A DNA stretch of 64,000 nt. Source: Martinezella multihospitum (lineage in GTDB: Bacteria > Pseudomonadota > Alphaproteobacteria > Rhizobiales > Rhizobiaceae). Of the stretch, positions 18,204 to 28,584 are shown piece by piece. Under the pieces are notes generated by a model. The model was not told where the DNA came from and made no database searches. It saw only the letters and a program-made list of their open reading frames with translations. The DNA is taken from contig NZ_FMAG01000001.1 of assembly GCF_900094585.1 (NCBI RefSeq), forward strand, positions 248,001 through 312,000, given 5' to 3'. Numbering within the stretch: position 1 is the stretch's first letter; each line of letters starts with the position of its first letter. Position numbers and translations under genes: made by a program.

Positions 18204-18339
18204 AAACCCGGACGAGACACATTCTCCTCAGCATATAGTGCGGTTCATCATCACCGGCAGAGATCTGTCACGGAGCAGCTCCTCCATTCGAAACGCACAT
18301 CTTTCCGCCTCCAAGCCGTGGTCTCAGCCGGGCAGCGGT

Positions 18340-18528
18340 TACCCATCGCCGTGGATGGTGACAAGGTTGCACCCGTCGGTTATACCAATCGCGCGACTCA
18401 AGCAGGAGGATCGCCAGATGAGAAATTTCGGCACCCACTGACGCTGAACGGCAACGCCGAATTCGGGCTGTCGTTCGGTCCGTTCTTGTCTCTCCTATCC
18501 TCTTCAGTGCCCACGGAGGGCATTCATC
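18340..18528 (+). promoter_or_regulatory. Structured leader before the ABC exporter gene
   Basis: The 325-bp gap before the exporter holds no full gene but shows organised elements. A 7-codon reading frame (18418-18441) has a strong ribosome site. CACTGA (18436-18441), covering its stop codon, is complementary to TCAGTG (18504-18509). TGCCC (18508-18512) and GGGCA (18518-18522) form a hairpin enclosing the exporter's Shine-Dalgarno GGAGGG (18515-18520). The two pairings share bases, so they could be mutually exclusive. Regulation by ribosome stalling on the short frame is inference. Confidence 0.4.
18418..18441 (+). CDS. Candidate 7-codon leader peptide
   Basis: ATG followed by six codons and TGA encodes MRNFGTH. 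AGGAGG at 18404-18409 lies 8 nt before the ATG, better than the ribosome site of many real genes here. It sits 88 bp before the ABC exporter. Such a short frame could occur by chance; the strong ribosome site and downstream hairpins are the only support. Confidence 0.4.
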   Translation: MRNFGTH

Positions 18529-20250
18529 ATGCTTCGTCGTTTCTTTTCCTATTACGCCCGCTACAGGACGCTGTTCTTCCTCGATTTCGGCTGCGCCGTG
18601 CTTGCCGGCCTTCTCGAGCTTGGCTTTCCGCTGGCCGTCAAGGTCTTCGTCGACCAACTGCTGCCCGGCCGCGACTGGGGTCTGATCTTCGCGACTGCCG
18701 CTCTCCTGCTCGTCGTTTATGCGGTGGCGACCGGCCTTTCGGCGATCGTCAACTATTGGGGCCATGCGCTCGGTATCTCGATCGAGTCCGACATGCGCCG
18801 CCAGGCCTTCGATCATATCCAGAAGCTCTCCTTCCGCTATTTCGACAACAACCGCACCGGCCATCTGATTACCCACGTCACCAAGGATCTCGAGGAAGTG
18901 GGCGAGATTGCCCACCATGGCCCCGAGGACCTGTTCATCGCGATCATGACCTTCATCGGCGCCTTCCTGCTGATGTTCAGCGTCCATTGGAAGCTTGCCT
19001 TGCTGACGACGACCATCGTGCCGTTCATGACCTGGCTCGTCAGCCGCTACGGCTCGAAGATGACGCTGAATTCGCGCAGCCTGTTCGGCAAGGTCGGCAA
19101 CTTCAATACGCGGATGCAGGAAACCGTCGGCGGCATCCGCGTGGTCAAGGCTTTTGCCAATGAGCGCTATGAAAGCCAGCTCTTTGCCAGTGACAACGAG
19201 GATTACAAGGCGACCAAGCTCGACGGCTATGCCTATATGACGGCGAGCATCGCGCTCAGCTATTTCAGCACGCGCCTCGTGCAGCTCGTCGTGATGATGG
19301 CGGGAACCTGGTTCGTCATATCGGGCGAGCTGAGCTATGGCGGCTTCATCAGCTTCCTGCTGCTCATCAATGTCTTCTTCCGCCCGATCGACAAGATCAC
19401 CTCTGTCATCGAGACCTATCCCAAAGGCATTGCCGGCTTCAAACGCTTCCTGTCGCTGATCGATACGGAACCCGATCTTGCCGACCGACCGAATGCGATC
19501 GCGGTCGATCATCTGAAGGGCGATATCGCCTACAACCATATCGGTTTCGGCTATTCCGACCAAGTTGCGATCTTCCGCGATCTTTCTCTCACGATCGCGC
19601 CCGGCGAGACCGTCGCTTTCGTCGGCGCGTCAGGCACCGGCAAGACGACGATCTGCTCGCTGCTACCCCGCTTCTATGACGTAACGGCCGGCAGTATCAC
19701 GATCGACGGCATCGATATCCGCGACATGACGCAAGCGTCGCTGCGCAGTCAGATCGGTATCGTGCAGCAGGACGTCTTCCTGTTCGGCTCGACCATTCGC
19801 GAGAACATCGCCTATGGAAAGCTCGGCGCGACGGACGACGATATCCTGAAAGCGCTCGAACGCGCTTCGCTCGACGAATTCATCCGCTCCCTGCCCGCCG
19901 GCCTCGACACCCCCACGGGCGAGCGCGGCGTCAAGCTTTCCGGCGGCCAGAAGCAGCGTCTTGCGATCGCCCGTATCTTCCTGAAAGATCCGCCGATCCT
20001 CATTCTCGATGAGGCCACGTCCGCGCTCGATACCGCGACCGAATACGCGATCCAGCAGGCTCTATTGGAGCTTGCGAAAGGGCGCACAACCCTGGTCGTC
20101 GCTCACCGGCTGTCGACGATCCGCAATGCGGACCGCATCATCGTCATGGGCGACAACGGCATTGTCGAACAGGGGTCGCATGACGAGCTGCTTGCCCGCC
20201 GCGGCGCTTATGCGCGTCTGCATAATGCACAATTCGGGCTTTATGCCTGA
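18529..20250 (+). CDS. ABC exporter, fused membrane and ATPase domains (MsbA/LmrA-like)
   Basis: A 573-residue half-transporter that should work as a homodimer. It has six membrane helices in the first ~310 residues and an ATPase domain with Walker A GASGTGKTT (Lys372), signature LSGGQKQRLAIAR and Walker B ILILDEATSALD. Family members export lipids, peptides or drugs from the inner membrane. It stands alone on the strand with an organised leader, suggesting individual control. The cargo cannot be told. Confidence 0.9.
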   Translation: MLRRFFSYYARYRTLFFLDFGCAVLAGLLELGFPLAVKVFVDQLLPGRDWGLIFATAALLLVVYAVATGLSAIVNYWGHALGISIESDMRRQAFDHIQKLSFRYFDNNRTGHLITHVTKDLEEVGEIAHHGPEDLFIAIMTFIGAFLLMFSVHWKLALLTTTIVPFMTWLVSRYGSKMTLNSRSLFGKVGNFNTRMQETVGGIRVVKAFANERYESQLFASDNEDYKATKLDGYAYMTASIALSYFSTRLVQLVVMMAGTWFVISGELSYGGFISFLLLINVFFRPIDKITSVIETYPKGIAGFKRFLSLIDTEPDLADRPNAIAVDHLKGDIAYNHIGFGYSDQVAIFRDLSLTIAPGETVAFVGASGTGKTTICSLLPRFYDVTAGSITIDGIDIRDMTQASLRSQIGIVQQDVFLFGSTIRENIAYGKLGATDDDILKALERASLDEFIRSLPAGLDTPTGERGVKLSGGQKQRLAIARIFLKDPPILILDEATSALDTATEYAIQQALLELAKGRTTLVVAHRLSTIRNADRIIVMGDNGIVEQGSHDELLARRGAYARLHNAQFGLYA

Positions 20251-20328
20251 TTTGGCTGTACGACCGGAGAAAAGAGGAGGCGGGGCTTGGCGGCCCGGCC
20301 TTCTTTCGAACGGTGATAATCAATGCAG

Positions 20329-21741
20329 TCACTGAAAATCGAACACACTCAGACCGGCCGCCATTTCATCGAGACCAAGCGGGCGCGTGACCGGCGGTTC
20401 GGCTCTCGCCAGACAGCCCTGGCGCTCGCATAGGCGACAGGCAGGGCCGATCCTGACCTGATTGGTACCCAGCGCCTTCCCATAGACCACCTCGTCGCGA
20501 TGGGCGATATCGCAGCCGATCAGAAGTGCGGTGCGACGCACCCTTTCGCCAAAGTCGGCCCGCGGCCCCTCGATCGTTCGTGATACGGTCAGAAAGCCGG
20601 CTCCGTCGGGCATCTGGGTAGCGTCCACCAATATCTGTCCGGGCTGTGCGAAAGCGGCATGGATATTGAGCTTCGGACAACCGCCGCCGAAGCGCGCCTG
20701 CGGAAAGCCTTGGGCGCCCGCCTTGCGCAGGCGATGGCCTGCATTGTCGATTTCCATCAGGAAAAACGGGATGCCGGATGCGCTCGGACGTTGCAAGCTG
20801 GTCAGCCGCGTGGCGGCTTGCTCGTAAGAAACGCCGAAACGGACACCGAGACCATCGATATCATAATGCATTCGCTGCGCTGCCGAGAGATAGGCGCCAT
20901 ACGGCATCAGAAGCGCATGGGAAGCGTAGCGCGCCAGCTCGAAACGGGCGATGCGATTGGCCTCGGGCGTCGAAAGCGCAAGAGCATTGAGTTCGGCGGC
21001 GATCTCCTCGCGTAGGGCCAAAAGAGAGACTTCCGTCGCGATCTCCCGAATCTGATCGAAGGGCGACAAACGCTCCGACAGGAAAAGCCGCATCGAATGC
21101 CGGTCGTAGCGCCGACGCAGACCGGGTATGGCGTGCACCGGCAACAGGCGCACCGCGATGCCATGCGCGCCCTTCATCCACGTCTTCAACGCACCGACCA
21201 TATCGTCGCCGGGCGACAGGCGTTCATGGAAGATTTCTGCGGCATCTTCGATGCGAGCAAAGAAATTCGGACGCGACTGCAGGCGATCGTGAACCTCGTC
21301 GAACGGCAGGCGCGGTCCGGCGACCTCGGCAACCCGGCCCTCGCGGCCCAGAAGCTCGGCGAGATCGGACAGTCTTGCAGTCTGTTCGCGATAGGCACGA
21401 TAAAGCCGGATCAAGCCGTTTGCCGCATTCGGCGCAGCTTCGGCGAGCTCAATCAGCTCCTGATCGCCGGGGATCTCGCCTGACAGCAACGGATCGGCGA
21501 AAACTTCGCGCAATTGCCCTGCACTGCCGGTCTCTCCGCCCTGCAGCTCGTCGAGGTCGACCTTATAGACCGCCGACAGCTTCAATAGCAGTTGCACGGT
21601 CAGAGGCCGCTGATTGCGCTCGATGAGGTTGAGATAGGACGGGGAGATATCAAGCGCCTGTGCCATCGTCGTCTGCGTCAGACCGAGGCCCATACGGATG
21701 CGCCGAACCTTCGGACCGGCAAAGATCTTGCGCTCAACCAT
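20329..21741 (-). CDS. ScfR/RamB-type XRE regulator of acetate/short-chain acyl metabolism
   Basis: A 470-residue protein with an N-terminal XRE helix-turn-helix (LTQTTMAQALDISPSYLNLI, residues 19-38), an IrrE-like middle region and a C-terminal ScfR domain ending in the cysteine cluster CRLCERQGC. Relatives include RamB, which controls isocitrate lyase in corynebacteria, and PrpR of the propionate pathway. It is divergent from aceA, so it very likely controls that gene. Repeated TTTACAA elements in the shared gap are candidate binding sites. Confidence 0.88.
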   Translation of the reverse strand: MVERKIFAGPKVRRIRMGLGLTQTTMAQALDISPSYLNLIERNQRPLTVQLLLKLSAVYKVDLDELQGGETGSAGQLREVFADPLLSGEIPGDQELIELAEAAPNAANGLIRLYRAYREQTARLSDLAELLGREGRVAEVAGPRLPFDEVHDRLQSRPNFFARIEDAAEIFHERLSPGDDMVGALKTWMKGAHGIAVRLLPVHAIPGLRRRYDRHSMRLFLSERLSPFDQIREIATEVSLLALREEIAAELNALALSTPEANRIARFELARYASHALLMPYGAYLSAAQRMHYDIDGLGVRFGVSYEQAATRLTSLQRPSASGIPFFLMEIDNAGHRLRKAGAQGFPQARFGGGCPKLNIHAAFAQPGQILVDATQMPDGAGFLTVSRTIEGPRADFGERVRRTALLIGCDIAHRDEVVYGKALGTNQVRIGPACRLCERQGCLARAEPPVTRPLGLDEMAAGLSVFDFQ

Positions 21742-21752
21742 GTGTCATACCT

Positions 21753-21890
21753 TTTACAATTCTCCAGCGGGCAATAATTTACAAGATTTACAATTTTACC
21801 GAAGATCACTGTTAACGGTAGCACATCATAACCCTTTTATCTAACGGCATTTTTCAGTTTCTCTCGCTCTTGCAGCATCGATGTTGTAAA
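21753..21890. promoter_or_regulatory. Repeated TTTACAA elements between scfR-type gene and aceA
   Basis: TTTACAA occurs at 21753-21759, 21778-21784 and 21787-21793, and its inverse TTGTAAA at 21884-21890, within the 206-bp divergent gap. They resemble the A/T-flanked TTTGCAAA-type sites of RamB/PrpR relatives. The low GC of this stretch raises the chance background. Confidence 0.45.
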
Positions 21891-21947
21891 AATAGTCACG
21901 CAATCGAGATCGATCGAAGGATCGAAAGGAAATATCGGGAGAATCGC

Positions 21948-23237
<1,290 letters not shown>

Positions 23238-23263
23238 TATCGTGATCATAGGAGGAGAATGAA

Positions 23264-23509
23264 ATGGCATCGATAGCCCGCGTTCGCGAGAGAGCAGAAG
23301 AACAATCTCTCACCATGAATGCCTATCAGCAGGCGGTCATCCGCATGCTGGCCAATGAGCTGCATCGCCTCAACCAGGCCGTCATGAATGCCGTCGAGGC
23401 CGGTGTCTCCGTCGAGCTCGTCCGCTCGGCCCGCCACCATGGCGGCAACGGCAACTGGGGTGATCTCTTGATCCCCGTCGTCGTCGCCAAGGCCGCACAT
23501 TCGGCTTGA
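23264..23509 (+). CDS. Small conserved-type protein after aceA
   Basis: An 81-residue acidic/helical protein with no signal peptide or membrane segment and no function I recognise. AGGAGGAG precedes the ATG by 6 nt, and it lies 26 bp after aceA and before a shared terminator, so it is almost certainly co-transcribed. The middle (YQQAVIRMLANELHRLNQAV) looks like an amphipathic helix. It could be a partner or modulator of isocitrate lyase, which is only a guess from position. Confidence 0.75.
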   Translation: MASIARVRERAEEQSLTMNAYQQAVIRMLANELHRLNQAVMNAVEAGVSVELVRSARHHGGNGNWGDLLIPVVVAKAAHSA

Positions 23510-23534
23510 CGATTACACTCTCCAGTCGAACTTC

Positions 23535-23569
23535 GGGCCGCGCCGTCAATCTACGAGCGGCCCGCTTTT
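23535..23569 (+). terminator. Terminator of the aceA transcript
   Basis: GGGCCGC (23535-23541) and GCGGCCC (23557-23563) form a 7-bp stem followed by GCTTTT. It lies between aceA's small partner and the converging ansA. Confidence 0.75.
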
Positions 23570-23593
23570 ATGAGTTCACGACATGACGCGAGA

Positions 23594-24556
23594 TCAGGAT
23601 GTAGCATCACCTGAGAAATCGGCGAATGCTTGTGTGATTGCCTCGGCGCCAGCGCCGGATGCGACAAGGGCGGCCAGCAGGATTCTCGCCTGCCCCGGCC
23701 GCAGCGTCGCTGAATGAACGGCGCCGGCATCGGCAAGATCATGCCCACCACCGCCACCGCCATAGCTTGAGACAAGCAGTCCATCCGGCACCCGGCTTGA
23801 TACCACGACAGGCACACCGACACTGGCGCAGCGCCTGATGGCTTCGACCAGACGCGGATTGGCATTGCCCGAGCCGAGGGCGGCCAGAACAATGCCATGG
23901 GCATCGGCCCGGAGGCTTGCATCCACATGCACAGAGTCACAGCCTGGATAGATTGCCACGACATCAACGCGGACGTTATCAAGCAGCGGCACAAGGCGTG
24001 GGCTGGCCGGATTTTCGAGCGGCCGCGATTGCCGGAAAGCGTCAGCAACATCCGAAGAGTGTTTGTAGAGCCCCCAGGCCGGCAGCAAGCGGCCACCGAA
24101 ACAGACGAGCACGCCGCGCCGCCCATTGACCGGATCGATAGCGGCCGCAACGGCAGCGGCAAGATTGGCAGGTCCGTCAGCCTTCGGATGATCGGCAGTG
24201 AACTGTGCGCCGGTAAACACGACCGGCTTGGTCAATGCGTGCTGCAGGTGGACGAGCAGCGCCGTTTCTTCCATCGCATCCGTACCGTGCAGGATGACGA
24301 CACCGCCGACGGCTGCATCGTCAAGCAGTTCGCCGACCTTGTCGCTAATTTCCTGCATGTCGGCGAGCGTGAGGCTTGCCGAATCCTTTGCCATCAGCTC
24401 GATGGGCTTGAGATCGACAGGCATATCGGGCAGGAGCGCCAGAAGGCTCTCTCCCGTCAATGACGGTCTGCTGGCGCCGCTGGCGGTACGCTCGCTCGCG
24501 ATGGTGCCGCCGGTGGCAATGACTGCCACCAGCGGATTGACCTTTCCGCCCGTCAC
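23594..24556 (-). CDS. ansA: Class 1 (bacterial-type) L-asparaginase
   Basis: A 320-residue asparaginase converting asparagine to aspartate and ammonia. Both catalytic threonines are seen: Thr18 in ATGGTIAS and Thr92 in [12 protein letters not shown], with Asp93. There is no signal peptide, so it should be cytosolic. Its ATG overlaps the stop of the permease gene (ATGA), giving a permease-asparaginase operon. The inducible asparaginase of the R. etli ans operon is described as an atypical class 3 enzyme, so this locus carries a different, classical type. Confidence 0.9.
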   Translation of the reverse strand: MTGGKVNPLVAVIATGGTIASERTASGASRPSLTGESLLALLPDMPVDLKPIELMAKDSASLTLADMQEISDKVGELLDDAAVGGVVILHGTDAMEETALLVHLQHALTKPVVFTGAQFTADHPKADGPANLAAAVAAAIDPVNGRRGVLVCFGGRLLPAWGLYKHSSDVADAFRQSRPLENPASPRLVPLLDNVRVDVVAIYPGCDSVHVDASLRADAHGIVLAALGSGNANPRLVEAIRRCASVGVPVVVSSRVPDGLLVSSYGGGGGGHDLADAGAVHSATLRPGQARILLAALVASGAGAEAITQAFADFSGDATS

Positions 24557-26004
24557 GCCTGGCCCCGCTCTACCGCGAGCCGATAAATGCGATCACGCAG
24601 CAGATACCAGCCGATAACCAGAGCCGGTGCAATCAGGATGAGGGACGCGATCGTCCAGGTTCCGACGGGATAGTCGAGCGCCATCAATACGAGCACCGCG
24701 AAGAGGAAGACAAGCGTCAGGATACCGGTATAAGGCGCACCGAACATACGGAAATCCGGACGCACCATCTCGCCACGCTTCGAAAGCTTCCAGAGCTTCA
24801 GCTGGCATAGCACGATCACGCCCCATGCAGAGATAATGCCGAGCGCCGAAAGATTAAGCGCAATCTCGAAAGCCGACGACGGCACGACGGCGTTCAGCGC
24901 CACGCCGATAACGGTGACGGCGGCCGTGACAGCGATGCCGCCATAGGGGACGCCAGCCTTGTTCATCTTGGCGAGCGCCGCCGGCGCCGAACCAGAGACC
25001 GCCATCGAGTGCAGGATGCGGCCGGTTGAATACAAGCCCGCATTGAGCGAGGAAAGAACAGCGGTCAGCACCACGAGGTTCATGATGATGTCGGCGCCTT
25101 GGATGCCGATCGTCCCGAAGAAGGTGACGAAGGGGCTCTCGCCGGCCTTGTAGGCCGTGTAAGGCAGCAGCAGCGACAATAATAGAACCGAGCCGACATA
25201 GAAGATCAGCAGTCGCGCGACGACAGTGCGGATCGCGCCCGGCATGACCTTGCGCGGATCTTCCGTTTCGCCGGCTGTCGTGCCGATGAGCTCGATCGAG
25301 GCATAGGCAAAAACCACGCCCTGTATGATGACGAAGGCGGGCAGGATACCGTTGGGGAAGAAGCCGCCGCTATCGCTGATGATGCTGAAGCCAGCCGAAT
25401 GACCGGCAATCGGGGTGCCGGAGACGACGAAATAGATGCCGATGACGAGGAAGCTGACCAGCGCCAGAACCTTGACCAGGCTGAACCAGAATTCGAGCTC
25501 ACCGAAAACCTTCACCGACAGAAGATTCATGGCCAGCACGACCATCAGCGCGATCAGCGCAAAGACCCATTGATCGATGCCAGCGAGCCAGGGAACATAG
25601 TGCTTGAAAAAGTTCATGTAGAGGGCGACGGCCGTGACGTCGGCAACCGAGGTCATGGCCCAGTTCAGCCAGTACATCCATCCCACAGCAAAGGCCATCT
25701 TCTCGCCGTAGAATTCACGGGCATAGGAGACGAAGGAGCCCGAGCTTGGGCGGTGCATGATGAGCTCGCCAAGTGCACGCAGCACCAGGAAGGCAAAGAA
25801 GCCGCAAAGCGCATAGACGAAGATCAGGGCCGGGCCTGCGGCAGCAAGCCGACCGCCGGCGCCGAGGAAAAGGCCGGTGCCGATCGCGCCGCCGATGGCG
25901 ATCATCTGGATCTGCCGCGGCTTCAGCGCCTTATGATAGCCAAGGTCCTCATTGGCCGGTGGCCGGCGATCTGCCGGGATATTCTGAATGGGGTCGACTG
26001 ACAT
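24553..26004 (-). CDS. ansP: Amino-acid permease, asparagine type (APC family)
   Basis: A 483-residue inner-membrane permease with about 12 helices. It has the amino-acid transporter opening ([18 protein letters not shown]) and [19 protein letters not shown]. The start at 26004 is preferred because GGGAGGAG precedes it; an in-frame ATG 54 bp upstream lacks this. Its ans neighbours on both sides identify asparagine, perhaps aspartate, as the likely substrate. Divergent from ansB across two mirrored operators. Confidence 0.87.
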   Translation of the reverse strand: MSVDPIQNIPADRRPPANEDLGYHKALKPRQIQMIAIGGAIGTGLFLGAGGRLAAAGPALIFVYALCGFFAFLVLRALGELIMHRPSSGSFVSYAREFYGEKMAFAVGWMYWLNWAMTSVADVTAVALYMNFFKHYVPWLAGIDQWVFALIALMVVLAMNLLSVKVFGELEFWFSLVKVLALVSFLVIGIYFVVSGTPIAGHSAGFSIISDSGGFFPNGILPAFVIIQGVVFAYASIELIGTTAGETEDPRKVMPGAIRTVVARLLIFYVGSVLLLSLLLPYTAYKAGESPFVTFFGTIGIQGADIIMNLVVLTAVLSSLNAGLYSTGRILHSMAVSGSAPAALAKMNKAGVPYGGIAVTAAVTVIGVALNAVVPSSAFEIALNLSALGIISAWGVIVLCQLKLWKLSKRGEMVRPDFRMFGAPYTGILTLVFLFAVLVLMALDYPVGTWTIASLILIAPALVIGWYLLRDRIYRLAVERGQA

Positions 26005-26126
26005 TGCTCCTCCCTTGAGCCGTTCGTCCGTGGACGGGTCCGGGGTGCTGGTTTGCACCCGCCAGGATGCCGTTTGCCTTCACAAGGCCAGCGATCGAGT
26101 CTAACGAGCACCGGTCATGCTGTAAT

Positions 26127-26242
26127 GCTGTATGACAGATTTTTTCCTCTTAGTGATAGAGACACCGCCCTGTCAAGCCGGCCGCCACCTTATTGACGCA
26201 ATTAGGTGCAGCAGATAACAACATCAAAATCTGTCATACAGC
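26127..26242. promoter_or_regulatory. Mirrored 17-bp operators in the ansP/ansB divergent promoter
   Basis: GCTGTATGACAGATTTT (26127-26143) and its exact reverse complement (26226-26242) face each other with centres 99 bp apart. Each contains the small dyad CTGT-N3-ACAG. One copy lies near each divergent promoter. They are strong candidate sites for the nearby GntR-family regulator, with repression by looping possible. Binding is inferred. Confidence 0.6.
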
Positions 26243-26281
26243 TTGACAGATATGACATGATTTCGACCATAGGAGGATAAT

Positions 26282-27709
26282 GTGGTCACGACGCGAAGCG
26301 AGTATGACCTGCTAGGCGAAAAGGATATTCCGGCTGAGGTTTATTGGGGGGTGCACACGGCAAGAGCGGTCGAGAATTTCCCGGTCACGGGAACGCCGAT
26401 CGGTCGCTATACGCATCTCATCCGCGGCCTGGCCTTCGTCAAGGAAGCAGCCGCACTTGCCAATCACGAACTTGGCTTGCTCAGCAAGGAGAGGCTTGAC
26501 GCCATCGTGCGCGCCTGCCGCGAAATCCGTGCCGGCGAGCTGCACGAGCAATTCGTCGTCGATGTCATCCAGGGTGGTGCCGGCACCTCCACCAACATGA
26601 ACGCCAACGAGGTCATCGCCAATCGCGCGCTCGAGCTGCTCGGACATACAAAAGGTGACTATGCTCACCTTCACCCGAACGATCACGTCAATCTCAGCCA
26701 ATCGACCAACGACGCCTATCCGACGGCCGTCAATGTCGCGCTGATCGAAGCGATCGACGGCCTGGCAGCCGCAATGGAAACGCTGCAGGAGGCTTTCGAG
26801 CGCAAGGCCAAGGAGTTCGACGGCGTTTTGAAAGTCGGCCGCACGCAATTGCAGGATGCGGTGCCGATGACACTTGGTCAGGAATTCAGAACCTTCGCCG
26901 TGATGCTAGGGGAAGACCGGTCCCGCCTGATCGAATCGGCAGCCCTCCTGCATGAGGTCAATCTCGGCGCCACCGCCATCGGCACCGGCCTTAACGCGCC
27001 TGCCGGCTACGCAGCACTTGCCTGCACTCACCTGGCCCAATTGACAGGCCGTCCCCTGGTCACGGCAAGCGATCTCATCGAGGCGACGCAGGATCCTGGC
27101 GCCTTCGTCCACCTCTCTGGCGTGCTGAAGCGCGTTGCGGTTAAGCTGTCGAAGACCTGCAACGACCTGCGTCTGCTCTCTTCCGGGCCGCGGGCCGGCA
27201 TCGGCGAAATCACGCTGCCGGCAATGCAGGCGGGCTCGAGCATCATGCCCGGCAAGGTCAATCCGGTGATCCCGGAAATGGTCAACCAGGTGGCCTTCTC
27301 CGTCATCGGCAACGACATCACCGTCACCATGGCGGCGGAAGCCGGCCAGCTGCAGCTCAATGCCTTCGAACCCATCATCGTGCGTTCATTGTCGGAAAGC
27401 ATCATGCATCTGACCGCGGCCTGCCATATCCTTGCCGAACGCTGCGTCAATGGCATCACGGCCAATCCGGCTCTGATGGCACAGCGCCTGCAGGAATCGA
27501 TCGGCCTTGCCACGGCGCTCAATCCGTTGATCGGCTATCAGGCGGCAACCAAAGTTGCCCGCGAGGCGCTGGCAACGGGACGCACAGTGCCGGAAATCGT
27601 GCTGGATCATGGATATCTGACCGCCGAGCAGCTCTTCGAGGCGCTACGGCCGGAGCGCCTTGCCAATCTGCCCGCCGCTCTCAATGAGGCGGCTGCCCCT
27701 CGCCGATGA
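26282..27709 (+). CDS. ansB: Aspartate ammonia-lyase (aspartase)
   Basis: A 475-residue fumarase/aspartase-superfamily enzyme turning aspartate into fumarate and ammonia. It has the GSSIMPGKVNP signature loop, TSTNMNANEVIANRA and QSTNDAYPTAVN. The start is GTG at 26282 after AGGAGG; the ATG two bases earlier is out of frame and stops at once. With AnsP and AnsA it completes asparagine use to a TCA intermediate. Its 3' end overlaps the convergent GntR gene by 29 bp. Fumarase C is less likely given context. Confidence 0.93.
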   Translation: MVTTRSEYDLLGEKDIPAEVYWGVHTARAVENFPVTGTPIGRYTHLIRGLAFVKEAAALANHELGLLSKERLDAIVRACREIRAGELHEQFVVDVIQGGAGTSTNMNANEVIANRALELLGHTKGDYAHLHPNDHVNLSQSTNDAYPTAVNVALIEAIDGLAAAMETLQEAFERKAKEFDGVLKVGRTQLQDAVPMTLGQEFRTFAVMLGEDRSRLIESAALLHEVNLGATAIGTGLNAPAGYAALACTHLAQLTGRPLVTASDLIEATQDPGAFVHLSGVLKRVAVKLSKTCNDLRLLSSGPRAGIGEITLPAMQAGSSIMPGKVNPVIPEMVNQVAFSVIGNDITVTMAAEAGQLQLNAFEPIIVRSLSESIMHLTAACHILAERCVNGITANPALMAQRLQESIGLATALNPLIGYQAATKVAREALATGRTVPEIVLDHGYLTAEQLFEALRPERLANLPAALNEAAAPRR

Positions 27710-28403
27710 TGGTGGTCACCACCTGCTTGACCTGACCGAGATGGGCTTCCATCGCCGCGATGGCCTCCTCTTCCGATCCCGCCGCAATCGCCTCGACGAT
27801 GCGGCGGTGCTCCACATTCGAGGCCACGCGGCGCTGCGCCATCATATTGACCAGCTCCGATTGCCGCATCAGCGCATCACGAGCATCCGCGACGATCTTG
27901 GCAAAGACGGCATTTCCCGATGATTCCGCGATCGTCGAATGAAATTCCGAGTCCAAGTTCACCCATTTCAAAGGGTCTTCTTCCCGATCCATCTCATCGC
28001 AGAGTTCAAACAGGCGCGCCAACTGCTGCTCGGTGCGCCGTAGCGCCGCCCAACCGGCCGCAGGAACCTCGATGAAGGGTCGAGCTTCAATCAGGTCGCG
28101 GGCGGAATAGCCGCCATAGCGCAGCTCCGGACCCGGCATGGAAGTGACGACGTAGGTGCCGCTGCCCGTGCGCGTCTGGGTCAGGCCAAGTGTCTGCAGC
28201 GATCGAAGCGCCTCGCGAATGATTGGGCGGCTGACACCGTAACGCGTCGCAAGCTGCGCCTCGGCGGGCAGCCGTGTCCCGACCGCCAACCGCCCCGATG
28301 TTATCGCCGAACGAATATCCTCAAACACCGCCTCGGCAGCGTTTTTCCGACTGATCGGACTTGTATAAGATAACCAATCAGCCACCTCACTCATGACAGC
28401 CAA
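27681..28403 (-). CDS. ansR: GntR-family (FadR/FCD-type) regulator of the ans genes
   Basis: A 240-residue regulator with a winged helix (LATRYGVSRPIIREALRSLQ, about residues 50-69) and a helical FCD domain with a conserved FHSTIAESSGN. It is convergent with ansB, the two reading frames overlapping by 29 bp. Position and the CTGT-N3-ACAG palindromes make it the probable repressor of ansPA and ansB. The symbol follows function by context; homology to the R. etli protein of that name was not checked. Confidence 0.8.
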   Translation of the reverse strand: MAVMSEVADWLSYTSPISRKNAAEAVFEDIRSAITSGRLAVGTRLPAEAQLATRYGVSRPIIREALRSLQTLGLTQTRTGSGTYVVTSMPGPELRYGGYSARDLIEARPFIEVPAAGWAALRRTEQQLARLFELCDEMDREEDPLKWVNLDSEFHSTIAESSGNAVFAKIVADARDALMRQSELVNMMAQRRVASNVEHRRIVEAIAAGSEEEAIAAMEAHLGQVKQVVTTIIGEGQPPH

Positions 28404-28584
28404 ACTTCACAAACATTCTTTGCTTGTCAAGCGATCGGACCACGAATTGGTGCATGTCCACCCGGCTCGAAGCCATCCGAAAGAACTGGCGTTATATCGA
28501 GAATGCCACCGACGACAACTCGTGCTTGATGTCTCCTTCATAGCGATATAAAGAAATCCTTATTCCTTTATATCGGAGCTGGAT

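Noticed and set aside
26243..26271. TTGACA-N17-ACCATA as ansB promoter
   Set aside because: The -10 would touch the ribosome site and place the RNA start at the GTG codon; the real promoter is probably upstream, nearer the operators.
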